A stretch of DNA of 58,489 nt from Acidobacteriota bacterium (lineage in GTDB: Bacteria > Acidobacteriota > Terriglobia > Bryobacterales > Bryobacteraceae). The notes beneath the pieces were generated by a model, which ran no database searches, was not told the DNA's origin, and worked only from the letters and a program-made list of their open reading frames with translations. The stretch lies in NCBI GenBank assembly GCA_005808475.1, contig SYLY01000014.1, positions 1-58,489 on the forward strand, given 5' to 3'. Each line of letters begins with the position of its first letter. The stretch's first letter is position 1. This document shows positions 36,982 to 45,261 of this stretch, piece by piece. The position numbers and the translations under genes were made by a program.

Positions 36982-38568
36982 ATGAAAGCGACAAAGCAAG
37001 CGCCTGGGCGGATGTTCGAAACCCTCGGCGGCATCCCCGTCGAGCCGGTCTACTCCGCTCGTCCGTCCGATCCGCCGCCGCCGGGCGAGTTCCCGTACAC
37101 GCGCGGCATCCACGCGTCGATGTACCGGGGCAAGCTGTGGACCATGCGCCAGTTCTCGGGCTTCGCCACCGCCGCCGAGACCAATCGCCGCTACCGGTAT
37201 CTACTGTCGCAGGGACAGTCCGGATTGTCGGTCGCATTCGACCTGCCGACGCTGATGGGGCTCGACGCGGACGATCCGGCGGCGCTCGGCGAGGTGGGCA
37301 AGTGCGGCGTTTCGATCTCGTCGCTCGCCGACATGGAGACTCTGTTCGATGGCATCCCGCTCGACCGCGTGAGCGTCTCCATGACGATCAACTCGCCCGC
37401 GTCCATTCTGTTCGCCATGTATCTGGCGGTCGCCGAAAAGCAGGGCGCCGGGTGGGGCCGTCTCGAAGGAACGCTCCAGAACGACGCGCTCAAGGAGTAC
37501 ATCGCGCAGAAGGAGTACATCTATCCGCCGCGTCCGTCGATGCGGCTGGTGACCGACTCGATCGTCTTCTCCACCCAAAGCGTTCCCAAGTTCAACCCGG
37601 TATCGATCAGCGGCTATCATATTCGCGAGGCGGGCTCGACGGCGGTCCAGGAACTGGCGTTCACCCTGCGCGACGGCATCGAATACGTGGATTGGGTGCT
37701 CGAGCGCGGCGTGCCCGTGGACGCCTTCGCCGGCCGGCTCAGCTTCTTTTTCAACGCGCACTCGGACTTCTTCGAGGAGATCGCCAAGTACCGCGCGGCG
37801 CGGCGCATGTGGGCGCGCATCATGCGGGACCGCTTCGGCGCGCGGGACGAACGCAGTTGGAAGCTGCGCTTTCACGCGCAGACCGCCGGATGCTCGCTCA
37901 CCTGGCAGCAGCCCTACAACAACGTGATGCGCACCACGATGCAGGCGCTGGCGGCGGTGATGGGCGGATGCCAGTCTCTGCACACCAACTCGCTCGACGA
38001 GGCCTATGCGCTGCCGTCGGAACACGCGGTGACTCTCGCGCTGCGAACGCAGCAGATCATCGCGCACGAGAGCGGCGTGGCGTCGACGCCCGATCCGTTC
38101 GGGGGCAGCTACTTCGTGGAGACGCTCACCGATCGCGTGGAGGCGGACGCGCTCGACTACATACGGCGCATCGACGAGATGGGCGGCATGATCCCGGCGA
38201 TCGAGCGAGGATTCCCGCAAAGCGAGATCGCCAACGCCAGCTACGCCTATCAGCGTCAGGTGGAAGCCGGGGAGCGCACCATCGTGGGCGTCAACGCGTT
38301 CGTGGCCGGGGAGGAGCCGGGGCTCGAACTGTTGCAGGTCGGCGAGGACGCCGCGCGCGCGCAGGAAGCGGCTTTGGCCGGTCTTCGCAAGCGGCGCGAC
38401 AACAACCGCGTGGACCGCTCGCTGGAAGCGTTGCGGGAAGCCGCGCGCGGATCCGCCAACACGATGCCGCCTATCCTGGATGCCGTCCGCGCCTACGCGA
38501 CCACCGGCGAGATTTGCCGCGCGCTAGGCGACGTGTTCGGGACCTGGACGGAGAAAAGCGTCGTGTGA
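36982..38568 (+). CDS. Acyl-CoA mutase large subunit, isobutyryl-CoA-mutase-like
   Basis: 528 residues: the TIM-barrel substrate domain of the methylmalonyl-CoA mutase family without the C-terminal B12 domain, as in two-subunit enzymes. Landmarks: [67 protein letters not shown]. The two residues that set specificity are Phe58 (RQFSGF) and Gln176 (YIAQKEY). Isobutyryl-CoA mutase has Phe and Gln there; methylmalonyl-CoA mutase has Tyr and Arg. The B12-binding small subunit is not in this window. An in-frame ATG at 36967 would add five residues; TATCAT (36963-36968) overlaps it, so 36982 is preferred. The 3' end overlaps the MATE gene by 45 bp. Confidence 0.88.
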   Translation: MKATKQAPGRMFETLGGIPVEPVYSARPSDPPPPGEFPYTRGIHASMYRGKLWTMRQFSGFATAAETNRRYRYLLSQGQSGLSVAFDLPTLMGLDADDPAALGEVGKCGVSISSLADMETLFDGIPLDRVSVSMTINSPASILFAMYLAVAEKQGAGWGRLEGTLQNDALKEYIAQKEYIYPPRPSMRLVTDSIVFSTQSVPKFNPVSISGYHIREAGSTAVQELAFTLRDGIEYVDWVLERGVPVDAFAGRLSFFFNAHSDFFEEIAKYRAARRMWARIMRDRFGARDERSWKLRFHAQTAGCSLTWQQPYNNVMRTTMQALAAVMGGCQSLHTNSLDEAYALPSEHAVTLALRTQQIIAHESGVASTPDPFGGSYFVETLTDRVEADALDYIRRIDEMGGMIPAIERGFPQSEIANASYAYQRQVEAGERTIVGVNAFVAGEEPGLELLQVGEDAARAQEAALAGLRKRRDNNRVDRSLEALREAARGSANTMPPILDAVRAYATTGEICRALGDVFGTWTEKSVV

Positions 38569-39858
38569 CAACGCCGCGGTCTTGCGGCTCCACGCCACGG
38601 TGAGCACGACTCCGATCAGGATCAGCGCCACGCTCAGTCCGGCCCACAATCCGCCGGCTCCCCAGCCGGCGGAAAAGCACAACCAGTAGCCGAGAGGCAG
38701 CCCGATCAGCCAGTATCCGATGCCGTGAGCGGCGGCGGGGAGCCGGGTTTCGCCCGCGCCGCGCAACGCGCCGACGGCGACTCCTTGCGCGCCGTCGAAG
38801 AGTTGGAACAACGCGCACCAGGCCAACAGCGGCGCGGCGGCCCGGATGACCGAAGCGTCGGAGGTGAACGCGCGGCCGATCCATCCGGGAACGGCGACGA
38901 ACGTCACGCCCGCCACGGCCATGAACGCCGTGCCCAGCGTGATCGCCGCCCATCCCGCCTTGCCCGCGGATTCGAACTCCCGCGCGCCGATCGACTGGCC
39001 GACACGCACCGCAGCCGCCGATCCGAGGCCGAGCGGAATCATGAACGACACCGAAGCGGCGCTCAGCGCGATCTGATGGGCGGCCGCCTGCGACGGGTCG
39101 AGCTTGGCCACCAGCGCCGTCGCCAGTCCGAATACGCCGACCTCGAGGCACAACTGGATCGACGCGGGCAGCCCGATCGAGACGATCGCGCGGATACGCG
39201 CCGCGTCGAACGTCCAGGGTCCGCGCAACGGCCAGGCCGCGTATAGCAGCACCGACGCCATGTAGACGCGCGAGATCAGCGTCGCCCAGGCCGCCCCTTC
39301 GGCGCCCATCGCGGGCATCCCGAACTTGCCGAAGATCAGTGCGTAGTTGCCCGCCAGATTCACCAGATTCGCCGAGATCAGCGAGAACATCACCGGGCGC
39401 ACCCGGCCGGTTCCTTGCAGATAACGGCGCAACGCCGCGTAGACCAGCAGCGGGAACGTGCTCCACGAGACCGCGTTCGAATAGGGGACGGCGATCTCGA
39501 AGATGACCGGGTTCACCTCGAGCCACGCCAGGAACGGAATCGCCGTCCGCTGCATCGCCATCAGCAGCACCGACAAGGGAATCGTCAGCCACAGGCCGTT
39601 GATCAGCGATTTCCTCGCGTCGTCCGGCTTTCCCGCTCCCCACGCTTGCGAAACCAGCGTGTCCAGGCCCAGCAGGATTCCCATGCCGAACACGGTGACG
39701 GTGAAGAACAGGATGCCGGCGACGCTCACCGCCGACATCGGCGCCGCGCCGAGCCGGCCCACCATCATCGAGTCGGCGATCCCCATCGCCATCCATCCGA
39801 GTTCGCCGAGGACGATCGGGACCGCCAGACGCAGCAGCGGACGGAACTCACGCCTCAT
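38524..39858 (-). CDS. MATE-family efflux transporter
   Basis: 444 residues with 12 hydrophobic segments in two homologous halves, the normal MATE/NorM layout. The N-half shows [33 protein letters not shown] and LQGTGRVRP; the C-half shows [18 protein letters not shown] and [11 protein letters not shown]. It exports cationic drugs or metabolites using H+ or Na+. It begins 16 nt after the jag stop on the same strand, so it may be read from the rpmH operon. Its 3' end overlaps the convergent mutase gene. Confidence 0.92.
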   Translation of the reverse strand: MRREFRPLLRLAVPIVLGELGWMAMGIADSMMVGRLGAAPMSAVSVAGILFFTVTVFGMGILLGLDTLVSQAWGAGKPDDARKSLINGLWLTIPLSVLLMAMQRTAIPFLAWLEVNPVIFEIAVPYSNAVSWSTFPLLVYAALRRYLQGTGRVRPVMFSLISANLVNLAGNYALIFGKFGMPAMGAEGAAWATLISRVYMASVLLYAAWPLRGPWTFDAARIRAIVSIGLPASIQLCLEVGVFGLATALVAKLDPSQAAAHQIALSAASVSFMIPLGLGSAAAVRVGQSIGAREFESAGKAGWAAITLGTAFMAVAGVTFVAVPGWIGRAFTSDASVIRAAAPLLAWCALFQLFDGAQGVAVGALRGAGETRLPAAAHGIGYWLIGLPLGYWLCFSAGWGAGGLWAGLSVALILIGVVLTVAWSRKTAALSHDAFLRPGPEHVA

Positions 39859-39874
39859 CGGCGCCCGGGGGCCT

Positions 39875-40426
39875 CTACCGCCGGCCGCGACGGTCCAGGG
39901 GCGGACGAGGAGCGGCGGGCTGCGACGGCATGCCGGCGGGGTAGATCACCACGTTGCGGCGCGGTTCGCCGCCTTCGCTTTCGCTGCGGACTTCCTTGAA
40001 ATCGCGTAGCGCCAGGTGGAGGATGCGGCGCTCGCGGCTGTTCATCGGGTTGAAGCGGAACGGCTGGCCGCTGTCCCGGACGCGTTCGGCGGCGGTGAGC
40101 GCGCCGTGGCGCAACTCCTCGATGCGAAGCAGCCGGTGGTCGTTGGCGTCGAAACAGATGCGGCTGTGATCGTCGGCCGAGGTTCGCAACGCTTCGAGCG
40201 TCAACTGTTCCAGGGCCAGCAGCAATTCGGCCTTGTTCTCGAGCAGGTCGTCCACGCCGCTTCCAGAGAACTTGACTCGGATATCCGGATTTTCGAAATC
40301 CGGATGAGGCGTCTCATCGTCGGCGATCTCGTATTTCACGTCGAGTCCCGCCAAGGGAAGGATCTTGTTCAGAAACCCCTCGATGCGAGGCCCCACTTTG
40401 TCCCGGGTGTACTTGCGTTGGCTCAC
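39875..40426 (-). CDS. jag: Jag/KhpB-like RNA-binding protein (R3H domain)
   Basis: 183 residues. A central KH-like part (FSGSGVDDLLENKAELLLALEQL) and a C-terminal R3H domain (MNSRERRILHLALRD) are followed by a Pro/Arg-rich tail. Jag (SpoIIIJ-associated) binds RNA and partners YidC in many bacteria. The GTG start at 40426 overlaps the yidC stop by 4 nt (GTGA), so translation is coupled. The frame stays open upstream to 41071 but is antisense-like there and not coding. Confidence 0.88.
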   Translation of the reverse strand: MSQRKYTRDKVGPRIEGFLNKILPLAGLDVKYEIADDETPHPDFENPDIRVKFSGSGVDDLLENKAELLLALEQLTLEALRTSADDHSRICFDANDHRLLRIEELRHGALTAAERVRDSGQPFRFNPMNSRERRILHLALRDFKEVRSESEGGEPRRNVVIYPAGMPSQPAAPRPPLDRRGRR

Positions 40427-42132
40427 TTTTTCTTCAGTCCGGACGAGGCAGTGACTAGAACCGGCTTCGACCCGAGCTTGTTGAACAACCATTGCTGGGC
40501 GATGCCGACTACGTTTCCGGTCAACCAGTATAACACCAGTCCGCTGGACACTCCCCAGAACATGAAGCCGAGCATCAGGGGCATAATCAGCATCATCCGC
40601 TGTTGCGCTGGATCGACGGAAGTGGACGGCGTCATCTTCTGCATGAGAAGCTGCGTGGCCAGCATCGAGATGGGCAGGATGCGAAAGTCGCCGAACGCGT
40701 CCTCGGGCCGGCTCAGGTCGGCCACCCACAGCCAGGACGCGCCGCGCAACTCGATCGCGTTGGCCAGTACGTTGTAGAACGCGATGAAGAAGGGGATTTG
40801 TAACGCCATCGGCATGCATCCGCTCATCGGGTTGACGCCATGTTTCTTGTACAGCGCCATCATCTCTTCGTTCTGTTGCTGTTTGCGCGGATCCTTCATG
40901 CTCATGCCGGCGAACTTGTCCTGGATCTTCTTCATCTCCGGCTGAATCGCCGACATCTGCTTCATCGATTTCAGGCTGGTGAGCTTGAGCGGCATCAACA
41001 GGAGATTGATGAGCACCGTCGCGGAGACGATGGTCCAGCCATAGTTGCGGAGGTAGTTGTCGTGCAACCATTTCAGGCTGAGGAACAGCGGTTTGGCGAG
41101 CAGCGTGAAATAGCCGAAGTCGACCAGTTGCTCGAGCTTGGGCGAGATCTTACGGAGCAGCGACGTGTCCTTGGGTCCGACGAACAGTGGAAAGCGGTTG
41201 ATCGCGTCGCCGCCCACGGCCATGCCGGGGAACGGATCTTCCTTGCCGTCGATCAGATTGGCGGCTTTGTCTTGGAACGTGTGCAGCTCGAACTGGCGGC
41301 CTTCCGGCAGCGCCACGGCCGCGAAGTAGGAATCGGCGATCCCCGCGAAATCGAACGAGCCCCGGTTGGCTTGCGGACCCTTTTCCGCCGTATCCGCCGT
41401 CTTGGGCGTCAAGCCGGAGGCCGTCTCGAAGTAGACGTTCTTCTGCGCGGCCGCCGCGCCCACCACCGAGAAATCGCCGAACCCGCCGCGCCACGCGAGC
41501 AGATGCGGCTTGGGCGATCCGGCCGCGGTCACCTCCGACTCCACGTCGACGACATAGGAGTCGTTCTTGAAGCGCAGGCGCTTCCTGGCCCGCCAGGTTC
41601 CATCGAAGTACTCGAACGACACACTCAGCTTGTCGTCCGACACCTTCATCGCCCAGAGGGCCTGATTCAGCAGATCGGCCGTCTGCGCTTCGTGATAGCG
41701 GAGCTGCAGCGGATACCCGTATTGTTCCACTGCCTTGGGGTTGATCAGTTCGAGCGCCTGATTCTTGGAATCCTTGAAATTCCGGAGCACCCAGTGGCGC
41801 GCCACGGCTCCGCGGTTGGAGAACTCGACGCGGTGGAGGGCGGTCTCGATTGTCGCGGTCTCTTCTTTTTGGCCCACCACGCGCGCCGGCGCCCGCCCGG
41901 CTGGCAATCCTGGCTTTGCGGGCGAGGAGGCAACGGGAGCGGGAGCCGGCGCCGGGGAGGCGGGAATGGCCGCGGATTGCTTGGCCGGGGCGGACTTCGG
42001 ATCGGCCTCCGGTTGCTTGGGCATCAGATAGGTCGAGACGATCATCACGACGATCATCAGACCGAAGGCGATGAGCAGCCGCTGCTCCATCGATGTTTCT
42101 TGATTCGGCTGGGGTAGCTTGGGGTCGCTCAT
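40423..42132 (-). CDS. yidC: Membrane protein insertase YidC
   Basis: 569 residues, the long Gram-negative form. One N-terminal membrane segment (MEQRLLIAFGLMIVVMIVST) and a Pro/Ala-rich linker precede the periplasmic beta-supersandwich (about 90-340) and the conserved C-terminal core with five membrane segments (NYGWTIVSATVLINLLLMPL, MKKIQDKFAGMSMKDPRKQQ, NPMSGCMPMALQIPFFIAFY). It inserts proteins into the inner membrane with or without SecYEG. The ATG overlaps the yidD stop (ATGA), and the 3' end overlaps the jag start. Confidence 0.97.
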   Translation of the reverse strand: MSDPKLPQPNQETSMEQRLLIAFGLMIVVMIVSTYLMPKQPEADPKSAPAKQSAAIPASPAPAPAPVASSPAKPGLPAGRAPARVVGQKEETATIETALHRVEFSNRGAVARHWVLRNFKDSKNQALELINPKAVEQYGYPLQLRYHEAQTADLLNQALWAMKVSDDKLSVSFEYFDGTWRARKRLRFKNDSYVVDVESEVTAAGSPKPHLLAWRGGFGDFSVVGAAAAQKNVYFETASGLTPKTADTAEKGPQANRGSFDFAGIADSYFAAVALPEGRQFELHTFQDKAANLIDGKEDPFPGMAVGGDAINRFPLFVGPKDTSLLRKISPKLEQLVDFGYFTLLAKPLFLSLKWLHDNYLRNYGWTIVSATVLINLLLMPLKLTSLKSMKQMSAIQPEMKKIQDKFAGMSMKDPRKQQQNEEMMALYKKHGVNPMSGCMPMALQIPFFIAFYNVLANAIELRGASWLWVADLSRPEDAFGDFRILPISMLATQLLMQKMTPSTSVDPAQQRMMLIMPLMLGFMFWGVSSGLVLYWLTGNVVGIAQQWLFNKLGSKPVLVTASSGLKKK

Positions 42133-42338
42133 GGTACGGGATCTAGTCCGCCGTCATGCAACGGATGGCATTTGCACAGGCGCCACGCGCCGAGCACGGC
42201 GCCGCGTGCGGCTCCGTGCCTTTCGACGGCTTGGCGCATGTATTCGGAACAGGTGGGATGGAACCGGCAGGCGGAAGGCAGGGCGGGGGAGATCCATCGC
42301 TTGTAGAAGACGAGAATCGCCACGATCACGTTCTGCAT
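42129..42338 (-). CDS. yidD: Membrane protein insertion efficiency factor YidD
   Basis: 69 residues, as expected for this very small protein. The conserved RWISPALPSACRFHPTCSEY and the GLDPVP ending are seen. It helps YidC-dependent insertion near the inner membrane. Its 5' end overlaps rnpA by 13 bp and its stop overlaps the yidC start by 4 nt. Confidence 0.95.
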   Translation of the reverse strand: MQNVIVAILVFYKRWISPALPSACRFHPTCSEYMRQAVERHGAARGAVLGAWRLCKCHPLHDGGLDPVP

Positions 42339-42676
42339 TTGAGGAACACCCCTTCCACCTCCCGCAACAACGCGGGAAAGCCGGTGTCCAGCAGTGTCCG
42401 CCGGGGATTGAACACGAAGTCCATCGCCGGATCGGCCTTGGCCAGGTTCATCCGCACGGCCGCTCGCAATCGTCTCCGGATGCGGTTGCGCGCCACGGAC
42501 TTACCCACCGCGCGCGGCACCGTGAATCCGGCGCGAGCGCCCGAAGCCGGCCTGTCGGCGCGACGGTAAAAGACGGCGAACGAGGCGCTGTTCACTCGTT
42601 TGCCTTCGTCGTAAACTCTCCGGAATTCGGGTCGCGCCAGAAGCCGGGACGACTTGGGAAATACCGCCGGCCCCAT
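42326..42676 (-). CDS. rnpA: Ribonuclease P protein component
   Basis: 116 residues. The RNR signature VARNRIRRRLRAAVR (61-75) that contacts RNase P RNA and the FTVPRAVGKS strand are intact. It forms RNase P with the catalytic RNA (encoded elsewhere) to mature tRNA 5' ends. It lies 13 nt after the rpmH stop and overlaps yidD. Confidence 0.95.
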   Translation of the reverse strand: MGPAVFPKSSRLLARPEFRRVYDEGKRVNSASFAVFYRRADRPASGARAGFTVPRAVGKSVARNRIRRRLRAAVRMNLAKADPAMDFVFNPRRTLLDTGFPALLREVEGVFLKCRT

Positions 42677-42689
42677 ACGCCGGGCGTCT

Positions 42690-42866
42690 CTAGTTGGTGA
42701 GCTTCGCGGCGCGAACCGCGCGCTCGTCGCTAACGGTCAGCTTCCAGCGGCCTTTGGCGCGGCGGCGGGACAGAACGTCGCGGCCGTCCTTCGACTCCAT
42801 GCGGGACATGAATCCGTGCACTTTGGCGCGGCGGCGGTTGTTCGGTTGGAAAGTTCTTTTTGGCAT
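42690..42866 (-). CDS. rpmH: 50S ribosomal protein L34
   Basis: 58 residues translated by hand from the minus strand: [19 protein letters not shown], then [20 protein letters not shown], the classical L34 pattern, with a C-terminal extension ([17 protein letters not shown]) of about 12 residues beyond the shortest L34s. It is first in the rpmH-rnpA-yidD-yidC-jag operon. The promoter at 42944-42972 gives a leader of about 70 nt. Confidence 0.96.
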   Translation of the reverse strand: MPKRTFQPNNRRRAKVHGFMSRMESKDGRDVLSRRRAKGRWKLTVSDERAVRAAKLTN

Positions 42867-42943
42867 GCGGTGCTAGTGTCGCCGTGGCAGGCGGTGCGTC
42901 GGACGCACAAAGGGTGGAGTGACCGGAGAGGTCCGAGACTTTC

Positions 42944-42972
42944 AGTATAGGGGCAGGCGGGCGCCGTGTCAA
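42944..42972 (-). promoter_or_regulatory. Strong sigma-70-type promoter of the rpmH operon
   Basis: TTGACA (42972-42967) and TATACT (42949-42944) on the minus strand with a 17-bp spacer, almost consensus, about 78 bp before rpmH. This suits the high expression of ribosomal protein and YidC genes. No dnaA or oriC-like box cluster lies upstream, although dnaA often adjoins rpmH in other phyla. Confidence 0.8.
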
Positions 42973-43027
42973 ACGGTCACGCCGGGGAGGAAAGCCGTTG
43001 CCGCCCGTGGAGGAACACGCCGCCCGC

Positions 43028-43125
43028 GGCCAGTGCGCTCCAATGAAAGATCCCTCTCGGTATTCCGGCGAATGGAACTGAGCGCCCGTTTTCTACTCGA
43101 CATACTCTCTATCGTTCTGATCGAC
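43028..43125 (+). pseudogene. Truncated duplicate of the terC 5' end (repeat copy A)
   Basis: These 98 bp match 44545-44642 at about 93% identity by eye without gaps, including the terC start (MELSARFLLDILSIVLID). The match stops abruptly after GATCGAC, where coding for TerC is lost. The -10-like TACAGT of the intact copy is TCCAAT here, so this copy is probably silent. It appears to be a remnant of duplication at the edge of the two-gene segment 43126-44544. Confidence 0.7.
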
Positions 43126-43153
43126 TGGCGGCGGAACGCGGGTCTGGTTGTCG

Positions 43154-43495
43154 ATGACGGGCGGCGCGGCCAAGCACGATCCGGAGAAATTCGTCCGCGA
43201 CGCACTGGCGGCGGGACTCGATGCGGAGCCGGGGAGCCCGTTCGGAGTTCGTGGAATGGCCTGGGGCGCGTGGGTCGAGGATGGCTGGCATCCGGCCTAT
43301 GCCGGGGCGCCGGACGATGGCCGGGGCTGGGATTCACCTGCGCTTCCGGAGGTCGTTCGCGGCGGCGCCTTCTTGTCGTGGCCTTGGCAAATCGACTGGG
43401 AAGCCTTGTTGCTGCACGTGGCGCACCGGGAGCGAAAGCGAGAGGGTAAGTTTCCCCGATTGCTCGCTCGCGACTTGCCGCGAGCCGCCGGTTGA
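43154..43495 (+). CDS. Hypothetical protein in the terC-repeat-bounded segment
   Basis: 113 residues from an ATG at 43154 (TTG at 43148 also possible); no Shine-Dalgarno. Trp/Gly/Asp-rich (MAWGAWVEDGWHPAYAG, FLSWPWQIDWEALL), no signal peptide and no family I recognise. The C-terminal LLHVAHRERKREGKFP is helical and basic. Longer frames overlap on the same strand, so the choice of frame rests on amino-acid composition. It is convergent with the gene at 43529. Confidence 0.5.
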   Translation: MTGGAAKHDPEKFVRDALAAGLDAEPGSPFGVRGMAWGAWVEDGWHPAYAGAPDDGRGWDSPALPEVVRGGAFLSWPWQIDWEALLLHVAHRERKREGKFPRLLARDLPRAAG

Positions 43496-43528
43496 GCCGC
43501 GTAGCCTACTCGACGGGACGCCGGCGGT

Positions 43529-44488
43529 TCACGGGGCGGGCGCTTCGAGTTGGCGCAACACTATTCGAATGCAGCTCACGAGAGTGGCGTCATGCCGCGC
43601 GACCTTTCGCATCAGCGCGCGCAACGCGGCTGACATGGCGGGAGAGCTCAGCTTCCGTTCCGCGATCATGAGCAGCAGAACCTCCATGCGATGCCGCTGA
43701 GAGATGCGATCCGGTACGTTCGGGGACGGCGTCATCGGGATGGCGCCAAGGGCGTCGATCAATGTCGTTGCCAAATCTGGCGGCGCTGGCGAGCCGGCGC
43801 GAAGCATGGCGAGCGCGGAATCTTGCCTGCCTGTCCTTAGCGCTCGATCGAGCAGGTTCAGGGCGTCGGTCCGCTGGACCAGCAGGTCAGCGGCGATCGC
43901 GCTGCTGGCGTAGGCGCGATCGAGGAGATGCTCCGGATCGGACTCAGGCGTGAGTTGCAGATCGTTCCACACCTTCGCGAAGATGCTGAAGTCGTTCGGC
44001 AGATTGGCGGGCGGTGCTTCGGTTGGAAAGCCGCACCGTACCAGCCGGTCACGCATGGTCAGCCCGGTTTGTTCAATCATGAGTCTCGCTTCCTGTTCGT
44101 CGAGACGAGAGGGCGTTCCGCAACGCAGTTGCGCGGGCGCGTAAACGCGCTCGGTGCGCACCAGGCTGGGATGCATGAACCAGAGGGCTTCGTGAGCGAT
44201 CACCTTCACGCGCGGCCATTGTGCGATCCAGCGCATCACGTGGCTGGAATGTTCGATGAGCACATGCACGACGCAGGACCGGCCCGTGTAGCGTCCGTCG
44301 TCGCCGCGCGCTTCCGAACAGGTGACGGAGCCGCACTTCATGCAGGCGCGAAGGCTGCGCGGCGAGAGCGCCTCGACAAGCACGGGCCGGACTAGTTGCG
44401 CATCGCATCCGCATGTCGTTGCGGTGTCGCCGAGGAAGGTCTCGGCGGGCTTTGGGTGGGCGAACTGATGGCGGCGGAGAGCGTTCAT
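43529..44488 (-). CDS. Hypothetical Cys-containing protein, orphan
   Basis: 319 residues, no signal peptide. The N-terminal 70 residues hold six cysteines (CGCDAQLV, ACMKCGSVTCSEARG, SCVVHVLIEHS), possibly a zinc-ribbon-like fold. The rest is helical with LLDRALRTGRQDSALAMLRAG and EVLLLMIAERKLSSPAMSAAL, which look like helical repeats. I recognise no family. It lies between the two 98-bp terC repeats and may have been inserted. Function unknown. Confidence 0.65.
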   Translation of the reverse strand: MNALRRHQFAHPKPAETFLGDTATTCGCDAQLVRPVLVEALSPRSLRACMKCGSVTCSEARGDDGRYTGRSCVVHVLIEHSSHVMRWIAQWPRVKVIAHEALWFMHPSLVRTERVYAPAQLRCGTPSRLDEQEARLMIEQTGLTMRDRLVRCGFPTEAPPANLPNDFSIFAKVWNDLQLTPESDPEHLLDRAYASSAIAADLLVQRTDALNLLDRALRTGRQDSALAMLRAGSPAPPDLATTLIDALGAIPMTPSPNVPDRISQRHRMEVLLLMIAERKLSSPAMSAALRALMRKVARHDATLVSCIRIVLRQLEAPAP

Positions 44489-44544
44489 GGGAATTGCTGT
44501 CGAGGCTTCGCGTGGTTCATTGTAGCGGGGATCGCGCCGGCTGG

Positions 44545-44642
44545 GGCCGGTGCGCTACAGTGAAAGGTCCCTCTCGGTATTCCGGCGAATGGAACTGAGC
44601 GCCCGCTTTCTACTCGACATACTGTCTATCGTTCTGATCGAC
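44545..44642 (+). repeat. 98-bp direct repeat, copy B (intact terC 5' end)
   Basis: Ungapped partner of 43028-43125 with about seven mismatches by eye. This copy contains the presumptive terC promoter region (TACAGT, 44556-44561) and the terC start codon at 44589. Confidence 0.8.
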
Positions 44643-45254
44643 CTGCTTCTGGCGGGCGATAACGCCGTCGTTATCGCGCTCGCGGTGCGGAACCTGCCTC
44701 CCGCGCAACGCCGCCTCGGCATTTCGGTCGGCGCTGGATTCGCCGTCGTGCTGCGAATCGTCGTCACCTTCTTCGCGGCCCGCATGCTCCAGATGCCCTA
44801 TATCAAGCTGGTGGGAGGGCTGGTGCTGCTGTGGATCGCCGTGAAGGTGATCGCCGACAGCAAGCAGGAAGAGGAAGGCGGACGCGAGGCGGGCAGCCTT
44901 TGGCAGGCGATGTGGATGATCATGGTGGCCGACATCACCATGTCCACCGACAACATTCTCGCCGTTGCCGGCGCGTCCAAGGGCAATATGTTCCTGCTGC
45001 TGTTCGGACTGGGCCTCAGCATCCCCTTCGTGGTGTTGACCAGCGGTCTGTTATCGCGATTGATGGATCGTTATCCGGCGATCGTCTACATCGGTTCGGG
45101 GATTCTGGGCCGGGTGGCCGGCGAGATGATTCTCACCGATCCCTGGGTGGTGGAGACGTTCCACCCGGAGCAATGGATGGTCTACGCGGCGGAGGCCCTT
45201 GGCGCTGCCGGCGTGCTGCTGGTGGGCAGTCGATTGCTGAAACGGAAACACTGA
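44589..45254 (+). CDS. TerC/YjbE-family integral membrane protein
   Basis: 221 residues with seven hydrophobic segments. TerC-type motifs are intact: DLLLAGDNAVVIALAVRNLP in the first half and DITMSTDNILAVAGAS in the second, an internal repeat with acidic residues that probably bind metal. Relatives export manganese or act with tellurite-resistance and exoenzyme-loading systems. The ATG at 44589 is about 28 nt after TACAGT; no manganese riboswitch is seen in the short leader. It is convergent with the gene at 45262 (7 bp). Confidence 0.9.
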   Translation: MELSARFLLDILSIVLIDLLLAGDNAVVIALAVRNLPPAQRRLGISVGAGFAVVLRIVVTFFAARMLQMPYIKLVGGLVLLWIAVKVIADSKQEEEGGREAGSLWQAMWMIMVADITMSTDNILAVAGASKGNMFLLLFGLGLSIPFVVLTSGLLSRLMDRYPAIVYIGSGILGRVAGEMILTDPWVVETFHPEQWMVYAAEALGAAGVLLVGSRLLKRKH

Positions 45255-45261
45255 CAACCGC

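Noticed and set aside
42867-43027. oriC next to rpmH
   Set aside because: rpmH often lies near dnaA and oriC, but no DnaA boxes or dnaA gene are seen upstream; the DNA holds only the operon promoter and leader.
44545-44588. Manganese (yybP-ykoY) riboswitch before terC
   Set aside because: The leader is under 40 nt and lacks the conserved riboswitch core sequences.
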